This document shows, piece by piece, positions 61,778 through 64,000 of a DNA stretch of 64,000 nucleotides. Origin of the DNA: Streptomyces akebiae (GTDB lineage: Bacteria > Actinomycetota > Actinomycetes > Streptomycetales > Streptomycetaceae); assembly GCF_019599145.1 (NCBI RefSeq), contig NZ_CP080647.1, positions 558,001 through 622,000 of the forward strand, given 5' to 3'. Within the stretch, counting starts at the first letter, position 1. Each line of letters starts with the position of its first letter. Under the pieces are notes generated by a model. The model ran no database searches. It saw only the letters and a list, made by a program, of their open reading frames with translations, and was not told where the DNA came from. A program made the translations under genes and the position numbers.

Positions 61778-61994
61778 GTTTGTCGCCGCCCACCCAGCGG
61801 ACCTGGTCGGGGTCGTCGAGGTCGTGCACGACGATCCCGTACGCGGCGGCCGCCTGAAGGACGTCCGTCAGCTGCTTCGCCTCGCCGACCACCTGACCGT
61901 CGATCTCCACGATCCGGAACGGCGGCGTACCGGGCTGCACCCCGAGCACCAGGACCCGGGGATGGGAAATGTAGGGGCTCGCGCTTTCGGTCAT
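61758..61994 (-). CDS. small conserved-looking hypothetical protein, possibly leaderless
   Basis: 78 residues: VLVLGVQPGTPPFRIVEIDGQVVGEAKQLTDVLQAAAAYG, IVVHDLDDPDQVRWVGGDKLTW. It reads like a compact alpha/beta protein with a strong sequence logic and coding bias, though no named family was recognised. No ribosome site; TACCCT lies 6 bp before the ATG, as expected of a leaderless -10. Its position, overlapping the VanZ 3' end, is convergent. Confidence 0.75.
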   Translation of the reverse strand: MTESASPYISHPRVLVLGVQPGTPPFRIVEIDGQVVGEAKQLTDVLQAAAAYGIVVHDLDDPDQVRWVGGDKLTWTLR

Positions 61995-62141
61995 GTCTCG
62001 AGGGTAGAGCGGTCCGGCGTTCGGTGACCGGGTGAGGCCGGGAGGGGTGGTGCGGCCGGTCCGACGGCGCCCGTGATCGTACGGCCGCCGTGCGGGTACC
62101 CGGGGGCTGGGCGACGCTGGAAGCGGAGGGCTGGAGGTGCC

Positions 62142-63191
62142 ATGGATCCCGTCGAGGCCCTGGACCGGATCGCTTTCCTGCTGGAGCGGGACCGGGCCCC
62201 CACCTATCGCGTACGGGCGTTCCGTACGGCCGCCGCCGTGCTCGGCGCGCTGCCGGCCGACGAGGTGGCCGAGCGGGCGGCCGCGGGGTCGCTGGAGTCG
62301 CTGAAGGGGGTCGGGCCGAAGACCGCGCAGGTGGCGCGCGAGGCGCTGGCCGGGGAGGTGCCGGACTACCTGCGGAAACTTGAGCGGGAGGCCGAGGCCC
62401 CCCTCACCGAGGGTGACGCGGGCGCGGAGCTGAGGGCGCTGATCAGGGGCGACTGCCATGTGCACTCCGACTGGTCGGACGGCGGCAGCCCGATCGAGGA
62501 GATGGGCCGGGCCGCCGCGCGCCTCGGCCACGAGTGGGCGGCGCTCACCGACCACTCCCCCAGACTGACCGTCGCCCGCGGGCTGTCCCCTGAGCGGTTG
62601 CGGGAGCAGCTCGACGTGGTGGCCGCGCTGAACGAGACCTGGGCGCCGTTCCGGCTGCTCACCGGCATCGAGTGCGACATCCTCGACGACGGTTCGCTGG
62701 ACCAGGAGCCGGAGCTGCTGGACCGGCTGGACGTGGTGGTGGTGTCCGTGCACTCCAAGCTGCGGATGGACGCGCGGGCGATGACCCGGCGGATGGTCGC
62801 CGCGGTACGGGATCCGCACTCCGATGTGCTCGGGCACTGCACGGGACGGCTGGTCACCGGGCGCGGGCGCCCGGAGTCGGAGTTCGACGCGGACGCGGTG
62901 TTCGCGGCGTGCGCGGAGACCGGGACGGCCGTCGAGATCAACTCCCGGCCGGAGCGGCTGGATCCGCCCAGGCGGCTGGTGCGGCGGGCCGTGGAGGCGG
63001 GGGCGTTGTTCTCGATCGACACGGACGCGCACGCGCCGGGGCAGTTGACGTGGCAGGTGCACGGGTGTGCTCGGGCCGAGGAGTGCGGGGTTCCGGCCGA
63101 GCGGGTGGTGACGACGTGGGGGGTGGATGAGCTTCTCGGATGGGCTCGGGACCGGTCGCTCCCTGATCCGGTGGGGGCGGGGGGTGCCTAG
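62142..63191 (+). CDS. HhH-PHP protein: PolX-like C-terminal phosphoesterase without a polymerase domain
   Basis: 349 residues from the ATG at 62142, with GGAGG at 5 bp. Residues 1-85 are a PolX-type helix-hairpin-helix region (DRIAFLLERDRAPTYRVRAFRTAAAVL, LKGVGPKTAQVAREAL). The rest is a PHP metallo-phosphoesterase domain: DCHVHSDWSDGG, ALTDHSPRL, GIECDIL, VVSVHSKL, LGHCTGRL, SIDTDAHAPG. It lacks the nucleotidyl-transferase palm of DNA polymerase X. It probably acts on DNA 3' ends or nucleotides in repair (inference). Confidence 0.88.
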   Translation: MDPVEALDRIAFLLERDRAPTYRVRAFRTAAAVLGALPADEVAERAAAGSLESLKGVGPKTAQVAREALAGEVPDYLRKLEREAEAPLTEGDAGAELRALIRGDCHVHSDWSDGGSPIEEMGRAAARLGHEWAALTDHSPRLTVARGLSPERLREQLDVVAALNETWAPFRLLTGIECDILDDGSLDQEPELLDRLDVVVVSVHSKLRMDARAMTRRMVAAVRDPHSDVLGHCTGRLVTGRGRPESEFDADAVFAACAETGTAVEINSRPERLDPPRRLVRRAVEAGALFSIDTDAHAPGQLTWQVHGCARAEECGVPAERVVTTWGVDELLGWARDRSLPDPVGAGGA

Positions 63192-63233
63192 GAGCTCGGG
63201 CGTGGATGTCGGTGTTCCCCAGGAAGGTGAGCC

Positions 63234-63899
63234 ATGAAGAAGGCTGCTGTGTTCGATGTCGACGGGACTCTTGTCGACACCAACCATCTGCATGTGGTCG
63301 CTTGGTGGGAGGCGTTTCGGCAGGCCGGCCATCGGGTGGCCATGCATGACGTGCACCGGGCGGTGGGGTTGCCGTCGGGTGATCTGATCACGCACCTGCT
63401 GGGTGAGGGGCGGGACCCCGCGGAGAAGGACGCGCTGAGTGCGGCGCACAAGGCGTTGTACGGGACGTACTTCGAGCGGCTGCCCGCGTTGCCGGACGCG
63501 GGGCGGCTGTTGCGGCGGCTCGACGGGCAGGGCTGGAGCGTGGTGCTGGCGACCTCGGCCGACGGGGCCGAGCTGGCCGCGTTGCGGAGGGCGATCGGCG
63601 CCGACGACGCCGTCATGGCGACGGCGAGCGCCGATGACGTGGCCCGGGGAAAGCCGGCGCCGGATCCGGTCGAGCGGGCCCTGGAGCTGGCGGGGGCCGA
63701 GCCCGAGCGGTCGGTGTTCGTCGGGGACACCGTCTGGGACATGCGGGCGGGCGCCCGGGCCGGGGTGCACTGTGTGGCGGTGCTCTGCGGCGGTATTCCA
63801 CGGCCCGAACTGGAGGCGGCCGGCGCGGAGGCGGTGTTCCGGAATCCGGCCCATCTGCTGGCCGCCCTGGAGGAGAGTCCGCTGGGCCGGGAGGAATGA
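63234..63899 (+). CDS. HAD family hydrolase (phosphoglycolate-phosphatase-like)
   Basis: 221 residues, AAGGTGA at 5 bp. Motif I AVFDVDGTLVDTNHLH (two catalytic Asp), motif II VVLATSAD, motif III ARGKPAPDP, motif IV VFVGDTVWDMRAG. A helical cap follows motif I, so this is a subfamily I HAD phosphatase acting on small phosphorylated substrates. It starts 42 bp after the PHP gene and may share its operon. Confidence 0.9.
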   Translation: MKKAAVFDVDGTLVDTNHLHVVAWWEAFRQAGHRVAMHDVHRAVGLPSGDLITHLLGEGRDPAEKDALSAAHKALYGTYFERLPALPDAGRLLRRLDGQGWSVVLATSADGAELAALRRAIGADDAVMATASADDVARGKPAPDPVERALELAGAEPERSVFVGDTVWDMRAGARAGVHCVAVLCGGIPRPELEAAGAEAVFRNPAHLLAALEESPLGREE

Positions 63900-64000
63900 C
63901 CTGGTGACAGCCGCTACGGGTACCCCGGTGCGACGTGACACAGATCACCGGCATTGTCCCGATACGGAAGGAACACCCACTGATACTTTCCCGTTGAACC

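Noticed and set aside
61995..63941. N-terminal extension of the 78-residue gene to a 727-codon frame
   Set aside because: The extension is antisense of the PHP and HAD genes and only the last 78 codons look like protein.
1..64000. Mobile element or integrated phage
   Set aside because: No transposase, integrase, phage structural gene, tRNA target or long direct repeat was seen.

Overview
The window is a GC-rich actinobacterial chromosome segment, almost certainly Streptomyces. Signs of this are third-position GC bias in nearly every gene, GTG starts, AAGGAG-type ribosome sites, rare TTA codons, large LAL-type LuxR regulators, an SSI-family protease inhibitor, SpoIIE/STAS partner-switching proteins, a CebR-type operator and a Zur-type box. 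I found no tRNA, rRNA, CRISPR array, transposase, integrase or replication origin. The organisation looks like accessory or arm-type chromosome: many short, separately regulated operons.

Layout. 1-8.7 kb: the 3' part of an NHLM-type bacteriocin ABC exporter runs off the left edge. It is followed by a minus-strand operon of a CHAT protease, a small acidic/proline-rich protein and a DUF6338-like membrane protein, then a divergent LAL regulator and a tiny Cys-rich membrane peptide. 8.7-14 kb: a Zur-boxed operon (solute-binding lipoprotein, fused DppB-DppC permease, MFS exporter) resembles metallophore-opine uptake/export loci but has no ATPase gene here; an acetyltransferase lies upstream. 14-21 kb: Ppx/GppA phosphatase, small hydrophilic proteins, a STAS anti-sigma antagonist, a trypsin-type SSI inhibitor, a lactate monooxygenase and a membrane protein combining a sigma-70-like region, a zinc finger and a ricin lectin domain.

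21-32 kb: a Fic/Doc-like toxin-antitoxin pair with a degenerate Fic motif, a GH9 cellulase behind a perfect CebR-type box, a secreted GH2 beta-galactosidase with a TTA codon in its signal peptide, a PAS-PAS-GAF-PP2C-HATPase regulator and an ArsB-like transporter. 32-41 kb: AraC regulator with divergent PhyH dioxygenase, a LuxR remnant, a second TTA-containing LAL regulator, two alpha/beta hydrolases, an MBL-fold protein, a flavoprotein and a LuxR regulator whose ribosome site lies in an 18-bp hairpin. 41.6-47.1 kb: a ribose-type ABC importer operon ending in an amidohydrolase. 47-55 kb: LLM oxidoreductase/MarR pair, LysE exporter, F420-type nitroreductase, CDF transporter, a CPW-type GST-like reductase, DUF4235, VOC, GNAT and a DUF1304-TetR operon. 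55-58.4 kb: alcohol and aldehyde dehydrogenases under a MarR regulator with a perfect 23-bp palindrome. 58.5-64 kb: a second STAS protein, PRPP synthetase, DUF4230, VanZ, a small conserved protein, an HhH-PHP protein and a HAD phosphatase.

Common themes are carbohydrate use (GH9, GH2, sugar ABC importer, lectin protein), metal or small-molecule transport, aldehyde/aromatic detoxification and partner-switching control. TTA codons in both LAL regulators, the GH2 enzyme and one STAS protein suggest that part of the region depends on the bldA leucyl-tRNA and so on developmental timing. All functions are read from sequence motifs and family knowledge; no database search was run.
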